A stretch of 64,000 nt of DNA from Rheinheimera hassiensis. Its GTDB lineage: Bacteria > Pseudomonadota > Gammaproteobacteria > Enterobacterales > Alteromonadaceae. The translations under genes were made by a program, and so were the position numbers. Shown in pieces: positions 55,029 through 64,000 of this stretch (the stretch's first letter is position 1; the number at the start of each line of letters is the position of its first letter). The stretch is from positions 384,226-448,225 of the forward strand of contig NZ_JAKUJZ010000003.1 of assembly GCF_022436675.1 (NCBI RefSeq), read 5' to 3'. The notes under the pieces are model-generated. The model did no database searches, was not told the DNA's origin, and worked only from the letters and a program-made list of their open reading frames with translations.

Positions 55029-56207
55029 CTATTCAGTAGCTTGCTCAGCGTCCCGCTCATGCTGATGAATAGCCGTTAGCATACCAGACCAGAAATAAGT
55101 GCCCATTTCATTCATTACATTAGATTCGGCATTAATCAGCATTACCAGACCTAGTTGATGTTCACGCGAATAGGCAATTTCTGCACGATACCCCTTTACC
55201 CAACCACCGTGGTAAATAAGCTCGTCCTGGCCAAACTGGTACACCCGCCAGCCCAGCGCATAATGGGCATCTGTCAGGTAACGACGCCACTCTTTGCGTC
55301 TTAAATCACGCCGTGTTTTAACCCTTTTAGCGGTAATTTTTTCCAGTAAGCTGTCTGGCAATACTGCCGGGTTATGCCCAAGCTGCGCAATTAGCCAGTA
55401 GCCTAAGTCTACCGCACTGGCATTAACACCGGCTGCCGGGCCAAAACGGTAATAACTCTCTGCTACCTTGGTGCTATGCCAGCTACCACGAGCACGCACA
55501 TGCGGCATAGCGCGGTTTTCTGTGCTGAAAAAGCCATCCAACCCCACCGAGGCCGTTGGCAGTTGTAGCGGCGTAAAAATATGTTCCTGCATCAGCTCGG
55601 CATAGGTTTTACCGGTGGTTTGCTGCATGATAGGTTCAATTAAGCTAAACAATACATTCTGATAGCCATAGCACTGGCCGGGGGCACACAAGGGATCAAT
55701 TTTATTGAACTGCGGCAGGATACGCTCAGGCAGTAAATCTGCTTCTATCAGGTTGTCATAGGCATTGGCCATAACACCGGTGCTTTGTGACAATAAATGT
55801 TCTACTTTTAGCTGTTGATTGTAACGCTTACTTTTAAAACTAAACTCCGGTAAATAATGGGTCACGTTATCGTCCCAGTTAAAATGCCCCTGCGCTGCCA
55901 CTATACTGGCCAGGCCGGCGGCAAAAGTTTTTGATACCGAAGCAATACGAAATACGGTGTATGGATCTACCGGATCTTTAGTACCCAACTGGCGAACGCC
56001 AAAGCCGGCGGTAGCAATAATTTTATTGCCGCGCACTATGGCGTAAGCGCCACCCGGAATTTTTTGTTCAGTCAGGTTAGCGGCAAAATACTCGTCAAAA
56101 TCGGCTACCAGAGGTGCAAGTTCAACCTCAGCCATCACAGAGCTGCTAAACAAACAGGCTATTGCCAGAAAATACTGCCGCACTATTACCCCTCTTCTGC
56201 TTACCAT
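55029..56207 (-). CDS. Secreted serine hydrolase of the beta-lactamase class C/PBP family
   Basis: A 392-residue protein with a signal peptide (FLAIACLFSSSVMA). Penicillin-recognising active-site motifs are present: SVSK (SxxK) near residue 89, YQN in CYGYQNVLF near 177 (YxN), and HGG near residue 330 (HxG in place of KTG). Such proteins are esterases, D-amino-peptidases or peptidoglycan hydrolases as often as beta-lactamases. It lies 40 bases after the subtilase gene on the same strand and may be co-transcribed with it. Confidence 0.88.
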   Translation of the reverse strand: MVSRRGVIVRQYFLAIACLFSSSVMAEVELAPLVADFDEYFAANLTEQKIPGGAYAIVRGNKIIATAGFGVRQLGTKDPVDPYTVFRIASVSKTFAAGLASIVAAQGHFNWDDNVTHYLPEFSFKSKRYNQQLKVEHLLSQSTGVMANAYDNLIEADLLPERILPQFNKIDPLCAPGQCYGYQNVLFSLIEPIMQQTTGKTYAELMQEHIFTPLQLPTASVGLDGFFSTENRAMPHVRARGSWHSTKVAESYYRFGPAAGVNASAVDLGYWLIAQLGHNPAVLPDSLLEKITAKRVKTRRDLRRKEWRRYLTDAHYALGWRVYQFGQDELIYHGGWVKGYRAEIAYSREHQLGLVMLINAESNVMNEMGTYFWSGMLTAIHQHERDAEQATE

Positions 56208-56247
56208 TATGCCCGCCTGTTAAATACCGGCGGGCATTGTAGGAGCT

Positions 56248-58908
56248 TTATTCTGCCTTGCCAAGCCTGCAACGGTAGATCATTGTCAGTAATAACAACC
56301 AAATAATACCGAAACTACCACCACCTGAACCGCTATCGCTGCCGCCACCTGAACTTGCCGGGTTCACCGTAATAACGACTTCAGCACTGCTGCTAACGGT
56401 GCCGTCATTGGCAGTAAAGCGAAAAAGTAAATGCGTTTGTGCACTTACCGCTGGTGCAGTAAAGCTGGTGTTTAAAGCAGTAGTGCTACTAAGCTTTACC
56501 TGGGGGCCGCCGGTTTGCTGCCACTGATAGGTAAGACTGTCGGCATCACTGTCTGTAGCCGTAGCCAGCAATTGCACTGTAGCGCCGCTGCTTACCTGCT
56601 GCGCTGAGCCTGCAGATACCACAGGGGCGGTATTGTCATTGCCACAATCGGCATTCACTACCACTGTTTCTATTTGCTGCAACCAGTTTGTAAATTGCTG
56701 ATCTGTTGGCGGGCACAGATCGGTATCATCAAACCGGAAGTTCTGCATCAGAGTTAGTGCTGTAAAGCTTTGTGGCAAGGTGCCGCTAAGGGTATTATCG
56801 CTTAACCACAACGCCCTTAGCTGGCTAAGTTGCCCCAGTGCAGAGGGTACACCACCACTTAATAAATTGCTTTCCAGATATAATCCCTGCAGCGCTGTTA
56901 AATTACCCAAAGCCGCCGGGATACTGCCACTAAAACGGTTTGCAGATATATCCAGTAGCTGTAGTACCGGCAAATTACCAAGCTGGGCTGGTATAGTGCC
57001 TTCAATAGCATTACTCCATAGCTGCAACCGCTCCAGCTTAGTAAGCTGAGCCAGTGCCAATGGCAGATTACCCTGCAGGCTATTGGAATTCAGATCCAGT
57101 TCCTGTAGTTCTGGTAATCCGCCGATGCTGGCCGGTAAAGTGCCAGTCAGGCCATTAGAGGCAAGCTCTACAGATATTACACGCCCGGCACCGCAACTAA
57201 CGCCATACCAGGTACATGGGGTGTTATTTTGCAGCCAATTTGTCCGGTTTAACCAGTTTTGTCCTGCGGTGTCGTAATATAAATCAGTCAGCGCTGTGCA
57301 CTCAGCTAACGGAATTTCGCTGACATTATTTACACTGCAGTAGTCGTTATTACGCAGCCGCACCTCAACAGTGCCATCAGGAAATACCAGGCTGGTATCA
57401 TTACCGGCAAAAGTCCAGCTTGTGCTGTATACGCCGTCGCCACTATTAACATCTGGTGCTATGCCATTGTCAGCCATCACTAATGTATTACCGCCCTGAG
57501 TAATATTCACCGGCACACCATTACCATCGCAATTAATGCTCAGCACTTTTAAATCAATAGCGGTATTTGCCGCAAGATATACAACATCGGTTACCGGCAA
57601 CATACGCCGCTGACGCTGAGCATTAACACAACTCAGTACGCCATTCTGGCCGTTGCCGCTGGCCAGCAATAAATTACCGTTAATAGTTTGCTCTGCCAGC
57701 AGCGGATCGGTGGCCGCCTGGCCGGACACGAGTATACGGCCACGTAATTGCTGCATTGTTAGTGCGGGCTCAGCGGCTTTAGCCAATGCCGCTACAGCAG
57801 TTACCATAGGTGCGGCCATAGAGGTGCCTGATGCCCTGGCGTAGCCGTTATCCAGATCGGTCGAAATAATGTCTACGCCGGGCGCAGATAAACTTACCCA
57901 GTCACGACCGTAGTTAGCAAAGTCGGCTTTATTGCCTTGTTCGTCATGTGCGGTAACGCTGATAATATTGGGTAAATCAAAGGCTGCCGGATAAAACTTC
58001 GCCTGGCTGTTTTCGTTACCGGCACTGGCAACAAATAAAATACCAGCATCATTGTGTGCTGCAATGGCGTTGTATAACGCCTGAGAATTAATAGCCGCGC
58101 CCCAGGAATTGTTGCTGGCAACGATATTAACGTTATGGTTCAGCTTTAAATCCAGTACATAGTCCAGACACTCTATGGCGTCACTGATAAAACCATCGCC
58201 GTTTACATCCATAAAGCGACACGGCAGAATTTTTACGTTCCAGTTAATCCCCGCCACACCGACATTATTATTGGTACTGGCAGAAATAATACCCGCAATA
58301 ACAGTACCATGGCCGTCTTCATCCATCGGATCAACGTTGCCATCTGCCGGATTTATGCCACGAATATCGTCGATATAGCCGTTGCTGTCGTTATCTATAC
58401 CATCACCGGCAGTCTCAGCCAGGTTTTGCCAGATATTAGCGGTTAAATCAGTATGTAAGTAATCCACCCCGGTATCGATAACCGCAACCACCAGATCATC
58501 GTCACCGGTAGTTTGATCCCAGGCTGCTATGGCATTAATGCCTTTACCTGCACCAAGATGCCACTGCTGAGCAAACCGTGGATCATTGGGAATAGCCGTT
58601 TTACGTACTTTATGATCCAGTTCTGCTGCTTTAACGCCGGGCATATTTTGGTATTCAGCGATGGCTTTATCGATGTCAGCACCGCTGGCTAATGTGGCTA
58701 CCGCCAATTGTGGCAAATACTGATAACGGCGCAATGGCTGCAATTTACTTTTCGCCACACCCTGAACCGACAACAATTGCGGCTCAAAGCTACTGGCGCT
58801 CACCTCGGGCTGCAATGTCAGAATAATTCTTACCGGCTGCGGCGCAGCTTCGGCCCAGGCACACAACAAGCCCCAACCGGCTATAGCCAACAAACTATTT
58901 CTGAACAT
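56248..58908 (-). CDS. Subtilisin-like (S8) protease with LRR domain and GlyGly-CTERM anchor
   Basis: An 886-residue exported protease. A signal peptide and an inhibitor-like prodomain occupy residues 1-110. The S8 domain has the triad Asp in VVAVIDTGVDY (about 143), His in DGHGTVIAGI (about 199) and Ser in ASGTSMAAPM (about 361). After a linker there is a plant-type LRR region (about 535-720): NWL...PCTWYGVSC cap and repeats of the L-x-x-N-x-L-x-G-x-I/L-P type. A PKD/Ig-like domain follows. The C-terminus has GGGSDSGSGGG, a hydrophobic helix and basic residues, a GlyGly-CTERM signal handled by rhombosortase and type II secretion. It follows the sigma-factor operon. Confidence 0.92.
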   Translation of the reverse strand: MFRNSLLAIAGWGLLCAWAEAAPQPVRIILTLQPEVSASSFEPQLLSVQGVAKSKLQPLRRYQYLPQLAVATLASGADIDKAIAEYQNMPGVKAAELDHKVRKTAIPNDPRFAQQWHLGAGKGINAIAAWDQTTGDDDLVVAVIDTGVDYLHTDLTANIWQNLAETAGDGIDNDSNGYIDDIRGINPADGNVDPMDEDGHGTVIAGIISASTNNNVGVAGINWNVKILPCRFMDVNGDGFISDAIECLDYVLDLKLNHNVNIVASNNSWGAAINSQALYNAIAAHNDAGILFVASAGNENSQAKFYPAAFDLPNIISVTAHDEQGNKADFANYGRDWVSLSAPGVDIISTDLDNGYARASGTSMAAPMVTAVAALAKAAEPALTMQQLRGRILVSGQAATDPLLAEQTINGNLLLASGNGQNGVLSCVNAQRQRRMLPVTDVVYLAANTAIDLKVLSINCDGNGVPVNITQGGNTLVMADNGIAPDVNSGDGVYSTSWTFAGNDTSLVFPDGTVEVRLRNNDYCSVNNVSEIPLAECTALTDLYYDTAGQNWLNRTNWLQNNTPCTWYGVSCGAGRVISVELASNGLTGTLPASIGGLPELQELDLNSNSLQGNLPLALAQLTKLERLQLWSNAIEGTIPAQLGNLPVLQLLDISANRFSGSIPAALGNLTALQGLYLESNLLSGGVPSALGQLSQLRALWLSDNTLSGTLPQSFTALTLMQNFRFDDTDLCPPTDQQFTNWLQQIETVVVNADCGNDNTAPVVSAGSAQQVSSGATVQLLATATDSDADSLTYQWQQTGGPQVKLSSTTALNTSFTAPAVSAQTHLLFRFTANDGTVSSSAEVVITVNPASSGGGSDSGSGGGSFGIIWLLLLTMIYRCRLGKAE

Positions 58909-58999
58909 ATCCCACTCCTTGCTGTAACAGAACTTTCTTCAGCTAATACTACGGGATCTTTGTATAAAAAGTGCAACTCTTTTTTTGATGACCGTAGCC

Positions 59000-59611
59000 T
59001 TAGCTGCCAGAACAATACAAGCCACGGCTAACCGGTTTAATCGCAACCAACTGCCCGGCACTATTGCTGACAAACTCAACCCACTGCTGCTGAGCAAAAT
59101 CGCTGAGTTTATGCTGTTGCAGGTTTAACTGGCCCAGTAATTGCCGATCTATGCTCAGCAGCAGATCATCACATACTGTGATCTGCCACTGCTCTTCTTG
59201 TTGACGTAATAAGCCGGTATGGTAATGAAAAGCCGTGCTACGTTGTTGGGTTGCGGTGTATTGCTGATAAACAGCTGATGGATCAGCCTGCTGCGGCGGT
59301 GCCGTCTGCTCAGTTTGCGGTGATAACCTGTGTTGCTGTACCTCTTTATAATGCTGGTCCTGTGTTACCACTATCTGGTAATACAACGGTACCTTTTTAT
59401 CTAGCGGTTGCAATAAGTATCCCATCAACAGCAACAAGGCACAGCTCATCGCCAACTGAGTATTGCGCCACAACCCCATACCACTGCTGCGTTTTACTGG
59501 CCTGGCGCGGCGAACTATTTCACGGCTAACCCGCTGCGGCAGCACATGACAGGCTTTATCATGCTGGTACTGCTGCTGCAGCTTTTGTTCAAATTGTTCA
59601 GGCGTTGTCAT
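59000..59611 (-). CDS. Single-span membrane protein encoded with ECF sigma factor, probable anti-sigma factor
   Basis: About 203 residues. An N-terminal cytoplasmic part of about 65 residues is followed by one membrane helix (TQLAMSCALLLLMGYLL) and a glutamine-rich external part. No zinc-binding HxxxCxxC anti-sigma motif is visible. The ATG at 59611 has GGAG before it and overlaps the sigma-factor stop by 14 bases, so the two are translationally coupled, the usual layout for sigma/anti-sigma pairs. I do not recognise its family; the role is by position and topology. Confidence 0.68.
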   Translation of the reverse strand: MTTPEQFEQKLQQQYQHDKACHVLPQRVSREIVRRARPVKRSSGMGLWRNTQLAMSCALLLLMGYLLQPLDKKVPLYYQIVVTQDQHYKEVQQHRLSPQTEQTAPPQQADPSAVYQQYTATQQRSTAFHYHTGLLRQQEEQWQITVCDDLLLSIDRQLLGQLNLQQHKLSDFAQQQWVEFVSNSAGQLVAIKPVSRGLYCSGS

Positions 59612-60173
59612 CTGAGTCTCCGGCCAGTTGCTGTAAAAACTGTCTGGCATAACGTAAGCGGCTTTTTATGGTTTCAGCCGGCTGTTGGGTAATATCGCTG
59701 ATTTGTTGTAATGAAAAGCCTTCCAGTTGCAACATTACCGCTTCACGCTGAAAAAATGGCAGCAATTGCAATTGTTCGCTGAACAATAATTGCCGCCTGT
59801 TGGCATCTAACTGCTGTACCAGGCAGGTACTGGCGACAAACTCGGTTTCAAGCATATCTGCCTGCCAGCGCTGACGGCGGCGTAATTCGTCAATCAGGCA
59901 ATTACGCCCCACACTGAACAACCAGGTTTTAAAGCTGCTGTTGCCACGAAAGCTGTAAGGTTGCTCAATAAGTTTAAGCCAACATTGCTGGCTGATATCT
60001 TCTGCCAGTGCTTTGTCTGATTGCTGCGCCAAAAAGTGGTATAACTCATTGCCATGCAGCGCAATCAGTTTTTCCAGATATGCTGAGCTACCCGTGTCAC
60101 GGTACAACGCAAATAGCTGCTCTGCGCTGTTATCACTACCAAACCAGCCACTAATAAAGAAGGATAATGCCAT
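59598..60173 (-). CDS. ECF-type RNA polymerase sigma factor
   Basis: A 191-residue sigma-70 region 2/region 4 protein. Region 2 has EDISQQCWLKLIEQPYSFRGNSSFKTWLF and NCLIDELRRRQR. Region 4 has LPFFQREAVMLQLEGFSLQQISDITQQPAETIKSRLRYAR with its helix-turn-helix. It starts 35 bases after the TonB-like gene and is followed by its coupled membrane protein and then the subtilase. It probably controls its own operon in response to an envelope signal; target promoters were not identified. Confidence 0.9.
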   Translation of the reverse strand: MALSFFISGWFGSDNSAEQLFALYRDTGSSAYLEKLIALHGNELYHFLAQQSDKALAEDISQQCWLKLIEQPYSFRGNSSFKTWLFSVGRNCLIDELRRRQRWQADMLETEFVASTCLVQQLDANRRQLLFSEQLQLLPFFQREAVMLQLEGFSLQQISDITQQPAETIKSRLRYARQFLQQLAGDSDDNA

Positions 60174-60208
60174 TGAACTACTCCTTGTGCTTACCCTGTA
60201 ATTTCAGC

Positions 60209-60835
60209 CTAGTCGCTCTGTAAACTGAAATCGAGCTGAACCTGCATATTCTGTTGCTTTACCGCTTTACCATCGACCAGTTGCGGCTGATATTTCCAGC
60301 GGCGCAGCGCTCTTACTGCTTCGCGGTTAAACAAGTTTGCCGGCTCTGCTGCAAGCACAGCCACGTCAGTAACCGCACCGGTTTCATCTATAGTAAAACT
60401 TAATCGAACCCAGCCTGAGATACCGTCACGCGCAGCTTCTATCGGATAACGCGGCTCAACCCTGACCAGCGGCGCTGCAGAACGCTCGCCACTTTGCCTC
60501 ATGGTACCCGGGCCACTGCTACGGGGAATGTTTATTCTGTCTATCGGGCCAAAGCCAGGATCAAGATTGGTTGATTTATCAATCGTCGGTTCTGTTTTCG
60601 GTAGATCGCGTGGCTTAAGCTCTGGCATCGGCGGCAATACTTTCTTTTCTATCACATCAGACTCTGACGGTGGGCTAAATAGCTCAACCGGCAAGTACAT
60701 TGGTGATGCCTGCGGCTTTATGCCATCCGTTTTGATCAATTGCTGCATAGCAGCAAATAACAAAAAGGTGATGGTTAATGCCGACACTCCGGCAGAGGCC
60801 ATTTTTACAGTTTGGTAAGGGGGCAAAGTTTGCAT
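60209..60835 (-). CDS. tonB: TonB-family energy transducer
   Basis: A 208-residue protein with one N-terminal membrane helix (residues about 12-33) and a proline-rich periplasmic linker (VLPPMPELKPRDLPKTEPT). A C-terminal TonB domain (YPIEAARDGISGWVRLSFTIDETGAVTDV and ALRRWKYQP) follows. It would couple the proton gradient to outer-membrane receptors. No exbB or exbD is next to it, so it must use complexes encoded elsewhere. It lies first in the sigma-factor gene string. Confidence 0.92.
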   Translation of the reverse strand: MQTLPPYQTVKMASAGVSALTITFLLFAAMQQLIKTDGIKPQASPMYLPVELFSPPSESDVIEKKVLPPMPELKPRDLPKTEPTIDKSTNLDPGFGPIDRINIPRSSGPGTMRQSGERSAAPLVRVEPRYPIEAARDGISGWVRLSFTIDETGAVTDVAVLAAEPANLFNREAVRALRRWKYQPQLVDGKAVKQQNMQVQLDFSLQSD

Positions 60836-61080
60836 ATCAGCTCCTTATTAACCTTGTTAGCAATTAGACGTTTGAGCCAATAAAACGGGGTTAAATTTTT
60901 TGCCTTAGCTTGCGAGCAAATAACGGCGCCGCGTGCATACATTAAGCGCTGATCTGATTTTGGTTAATAACGAGTAGACTTTAGTCTTAGTACTACAACA
61001 GGTGATTGACAGTACAGCAGAATTTCCGAACACTCAGAAAATAACCTATAGTTTTATTTTTGTTGTGCCATGGGATGCTT

Positions 61081-62619
61081 ATGCAACATAAAAGTACCAA
61101 ACCTGCTTTGCTGGTGTTTGCTGTTCTGTTGGTGCAGGCAATCAGTTTTGCCGCAACCTCTTCTGCCATATTGGCGCTAACACTGGCAGGCATAATGTTA
61201 CTGCTGTTTTTCTACTGGCCGGCAGCAGTGAAGCCAGCTAATCATGGCAATAACGAAGCGCTGGCAAAAACCGCAGATAATATTACCGAGGCCACGTCAA
61301 AAATGGCGATTGGCGCCGCTGAAGTGTCATTTTATATTGATAGCCTGATTAAAGATATTCAGCACAGCGGTGATGACAGCAGCAAAATTGCTGACGTGAG
61401 TAACCGCCTGGCCAGCACCGGTAATGAACTGACCCGCTCATTGCAAAGTATCGGCAGTACACTGCAACAAACCGCTACCGCATCACAGCAGGCAGATACT
61501 CTGCTGGAGTCTGGCGTCAATAATATTAAAGCGCTGGTAAAAGCCGTGAGTGATGCAGCGTTACAACTGGCAAAGCTGCGCAGCAGCAGTGACAACATTC
61601 AGCGTATTACTGAAGTAATTAATACTGTAGCCGAGCAAACCAACTTACTGGCGTTAAACGCAGCCATTGAAGCCGCCCGTGCCGGCGAACAAGGCCGTGG
61701 TTTTGCCGTTGTAGCAGATGAAGTAAGAACCCTTGCCGGCAAAACGGCTACCGCCACTAAAGATATTGCGGCTATGCTCAGTGATATCCGTGATCAGAGC
61801 CAGCATACCGCCAGCCAGATGAGCCAACTGCAACAAGCCGGCGAGCAGGTGCAACAGGAATTACTGCAGGTTGCTGCGGGGTTTAACGACATTAACCAGC
61901 AGATAGGCGGTTCATCAAAAACACTGGGGCAAATTGAGCAAGTGAGCACCGATCTGGAACATACCAGTGAACAGCTGGCCCATTCCATCGCCAATATCAG
62001 CACTGCATTAAAAACGATTGGCCAGAAAGGCGATTCTGTTGCGCAGCAGGCCGTAGAGTTGTCAGTAGAAACCGAAAGTGTTTACCGCGAACTTAGCACC
62101 TTAAGCGAACACAGTTTTTTCAGCCCTATTCTAACTGAGGCCAGACAAGCTGCTGATGCGATTGGCCAGTTGTTCAGCCAGGCGGTTGCCGATGGCCGCC
62201 TTAGCATGGATGCGCTATTTGCCGAAAAATACCAGCCGATAGCAGGTAGCAACCCGCCAAAGTTTCATACCGGCTACGACAGTTTTACTGATCAGTTTTT
62301 GCCGGCGATACAAGAGCCGGTATTAAGCCGGCATAGCAACGTACTTTATGCTGGCGCAGTAGACCGTAAAGGATATTTTCCCACCCATAATAAGAAATTC
62401 AGCCAGCCGTTAACTGGCAACTACGACAAAGACTTACTGCAAAACCGCACCAAACGGATTTTTAGCGACCGCACCGGCAGCCGCTGCGGCAGCCATACCG
62501 AAACCATGCTATTACAAACCTACAAACGTGACACCGGCGAGATCCTGCATGATTTGTCAGTACCTATCATGGTGAACGGCAGACACTGGGGCGGCTTTCG
62601 TATCGGCTTTAAACGCTAA
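61081..62619 (+). CDS. Methyl-accepting chemotaxis protein
   Basis: A transducer of about 512 residues with two closely spaced hydrophobic helices at the N-terminus (about 8-45) and almost no periplasmic loop. The signalling domain has the conserved hairpin tip [35 protein letters not shown]. After it comes a C-terminal domain of about 150 residues ([49 protein letters not shown]) that occurs at the end of several chemoreceptors and may sense intracellular signals. The ATG at 61081 has GGGA before it; 61060 and 61075 are weaker choices. It is divergent from tonB. Confidence 0.9.
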   Translation: MQHKSTKPALLVFAVLLVQAISFAATSSAILALTLAGIMLLLFFYWPAAVKPANHGNNEALAKTADNITEATSKMAIGAAEVSFYIDSLIKDIQHSGDDSSKIADVSNRLASTGNELTRSLQSIGSTLQQTATASQQADTLLESGVNNIKALVKAVSDAALQLAKLRSSSDNIQRITEVINTVAEQTNLLALNAAIEAARAGEQGRGFAVVADEVRTLAGKTATATKDIAAMLSDIRDQSQHTASQMSQLQQAGEQVQQELLQVAAGFNDINQQIGGSSKTLGQIEQVSTDLEHTSEQLAHSIANISTALKTIGQKGDSVAQQAVELSVETESVYRELSTLSEHSFFSPILTEARQAADAIGQLFSQAVADGRLSMDALFAEKYQPIAGSNPPKFHTGYDSFTDQFLPAIQEPVLSRHSNVLYAGAVDRKGYFPTHNKKFSQPLTGNYDKDLLQNRTKRIFSDRTGSRCGSHTETMLLQTYKRDTGEILHDLSVPIMVNGRHWGGFRIGFKR

Positions 62620-62655
62620 ACCGGGCTTGGGCCCGGTTTAGCTAGTGCTGTTTTT
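62617..62655 (+). terminator. Rho-independent terminator after chemoreceptor gene
   Basis: Perfect 10-base arms TAAACCGGGC / GCCCGGTTTA around a TTGG loop, starting at the stop codon itself, with TTTTT 11 bases after the stem. It lies between the convergent chemoreceptor and mlaA genes. Confidence 0.7.
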
Positions 62656-62661
62656 CGTTAA

Positions 62662-63441
62662 TTACTCCAGATCGTCGAGTAAGTCATCAAATACACTTTC
62701 ATCCACTTCAGGCTCTTGCTGTTTTGGCGGATTACCGTCGTATATTTTATACAGCTGGCGCTGGTAGTAGGATTCTTTAATAAAGGCGTAAGGGTCGAGC
62801 GACTCTTCCAGCAAATTCTCCATCGACATCAGCTGTTCACGGCTATCTAATGCATTTATTGCCGCTCTGGTAAGAGTAAGTGGTGTATTTAGCAATACCA
62901 GAGGAAAATACAGCGTATCAACCAAACCACCAGCCGTATCTCTTACTGTAGTAGGGCCAAGTGCTGGCACCATCAAATAAGGGCCATCGCCTACACCCCA
63001 CACCGCCAGTGTCTGGCTAAAATCTTCATCCTGTTCTACCAGACCTATTCTGGTGGCCACATCAAACAGGCCAAACAAGCCAAGTGTGCTGTTTACCAGA
63101 AAACGACCTGCGCTAATGGCGGCCCGGTCTGGTTTTGCCTGCAGCGTGCCGTTTAAAAAACTGGCAGGTTCACTCAGATTATTGGCGACATTAACCAAAC
63201 CTTTGCGTGCTGGTTTGGGCACCACTGTCATATAACCCACAGTGGCCGGGCGCAGCAAATATTTATCCAGAATGTCGTAGTTAAAATCCCACAGTGGCCG
63301 GTTGATCGTTTCCAGCGGGTCCCGGCTGTCATAATAATTAGCCTGCTGCTGTGCAGCCTGGCTGTTATCAGGCTTACTGGCACAGCCACTCATCAGCAGC
63401 ATTAAAGGTAACAACGCGACAACACACGAAGATTTACGCAT
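62662..63441 (-). CDS. mlaA: Outer-membrane lipoprotein of the Mla phospholipid-transport system
   Basis: A 259-residue VacJ/MlaA protein. The lipoprotein signal ends LLMSGC (Cys near residue 20). Family motifs are DPLETINRPLWDFNYDILDKYLLRP, FLNGTLQAKPDRA, RFLVNSTLGLFGLFDVATRIGL, TLAVWGVGDGPYLMVPALGPTTVRDTAG and, at the C-terminus, an acidic tail. It extracts misplaced phospholipid from the outer-membrane outer leaflet with MlaFEDB, which is not in the window. It begins one base after the ccmI stop. Confidence 0.95.
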   Translation of the reverse strand: MRKSSCVVALLPLMLLMSGCASKPDNSQAAQQQANYYDSRDPLETINRPLWDFNYDILDKYLLRPATVGYMTVVPKPARKGLVNVANNLSEPASFLNGTLQAKPDRAAISAGRFLVNSTLGLFGLFDVATRIGLVEQDEDFSQTLAVWGVGDGPYLMVPALGPTTVRDTAGGLVDTLYFPLVLLNTPLTLTRAAINALDSREQLMSMENLLEESLDPYAFIKESYYQRQLYKIYDGNPPKQQEPEVDESVFDDLLDDLE

Positions 63442-63442
63442 A

Positions 63443-64000
63443 TTAAGGTTCCAGTGTTAACGAAACAGAAAGCAAAGCGTCATCAGCAAACGATAAAACG
63501 TCTGAAGCCGTTTGAATATCTCCCGGGCGCTGCTCAACAGTGCCTGACAACGACATACGGGCAATAACCTGTACCTTTTCAGCATTGGCCAGGCTCCAGC
63601 CCTGCTGCATAGCCATTTGCTCTGTCAGCATCAGTTGCTGCTCGCCGGAAGGCAACGGAATGCGCTGCACGGCCAACGGGAGCGCTGCTCCCTCGACCGC
63701 TTTGGCAAACAAAAACAGGCTGGCGTTTGGGTTAGCTTGCGCCAACGCCGGATCAACATACAAGGTTACGCTAATCTGGCGACCTTCTGGCATTACATCA
63801 ATATTCAGCTCTGTTAAGCGTTGCTGCACTGCAGCATAACGCGGATCGTCTGTTGGCAGCTGCCGCAACAAAATCTGCCAGGCACTGGCAGCTTCGGTTA
63901 AATCACCTTTTTCATAAGCAATTAGTGCCATCAGCGATAACGCATCGGTATTTTCAGCATCACGACTTAATACCCTGGCTACCGCTCGCCCGGCTCTGGC
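63443..64000 (-). CDS. ccmI: Cytochrome c biogenesis protein CcmI, C-terminal part (5' end beyond window)
   Basis: The frame is open to base 64000 (186 codons including stop). Visible are a TPR-like segment (LMALIAYEKGDLTEAASAWQ and LLRQLPTDDPRYAAVQQRL) and the CcmI/CycH C-terminal beta-rich domain (ISVTLYVDPAL, ASLFLFAKAVEGAALPLAVQRI). This domain binds apocytochrome c for the haem lyase. The rest of the gene and presumably the ccm operon lie upstream. A separate start at 63931 is not credible because the frame and the homology continue through it. Confidence 0.9.
   Translation of the reverse strand, partial: ARAGRAVARVLSRDAENTDALSLMALIAYEKGDLTEAASAWQILLRQLPTDDPRYAAVQQRLTELNIDVMPEGRQISVTLYVDPALAQANPNASLFLFAKAVEGAALPLAVQRIPLPSGEQQLMLTEQMAMQQGWSLANAEKVQVIARMSLSGTVEQRPGDIQTASDVLSFADDALLSVSLTLEP

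Overview
The window is 64 kb of a gammaproteobacterial chromosome, most likely an Alteromonadales-type genus such as Rheinheimera or Alishewanella. This rests on gene content: a DUF440/YciU protein, RlmA, a POT peptide transporter, TonB receptors, a GlyGly-CTERM subtilase, MlaA and CcmI. The genus is an inference. No rRNA, tRNA, CRISPR array or intact transposase was seen.

Positions 1-45561 hold one very long, almost entirely minus-strand surface-polysaccharide locus (O antigen or capsule, Wzx/Wzy type). In transcription order it runs as follows. wecB, then a tviC-tviB pair (UDP-GalNAcA route). rmlC-rmlD-rmlB (dTDP-rhamnose, without rmlA). A very large SLBB export protein and a Wzz chain-length regulator. 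wbpA-wbpB-wbpD-wbpE (2,3-diacetamido uronic acid). A Wzx flippase. A complete legionaminic-type nonulosonic acid pathway (legB, legC, legG, legI, legH, ptmE, legF). An SDR - Gfo/Idh - SDR tailoring trio. An orphan GT-B-like protein. Two asparagine-synthase-type amidotransferases flanking a wbpG/hisF/hisH acetamidino module, glycosyltransferases and a Wzy-like membrane protein. A WbpV-like reductase. A HEPN/MNT toxin-antitoxin pair. A small initiating phosphoglycosyltransferase. A decayed beta-CASP nuclease. Finally ugd, a UDP-glucuronate epimerase, galU and a WbpM-like dehydratase cut off by the window edge. Together these predict a repeat unit started on QuiNAc or FucNAc and carrying a nonulosonic acid plus uronic acids that may be amidated or acetamidino-modified.

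Two architectural features stand out. wbpA and tviB share a 1164-bp block that looks identical by eye although both flanks differ, so a 7.9-kb direct repeat brackets rmlBDC, the exporter and wzz. A degenerate AT-rich repeat built from TTGAGTG/TTTAGTG units sits at the 3' ends of genes in the galU-wbpV segment and recurs in frame inside rmlB.

Positions 45720-64000 look like ordinary chromosome with several interesting operons: a small membrane protein and POT transporter; the DUF440 gene and rlmA; a TonB receptor followed by a Tat-exported L-amino-acid-oxidase-like flavoenzyme, a secreted two-haem cytochrome c and a secreted RidA-family protein; a tonB - ECF sigma - membrane protein - LRR-containing subtilase - serine hydrolase gene string on the minus strand; a chemoreceptor; mlaA; and the 3' part of ccmI.
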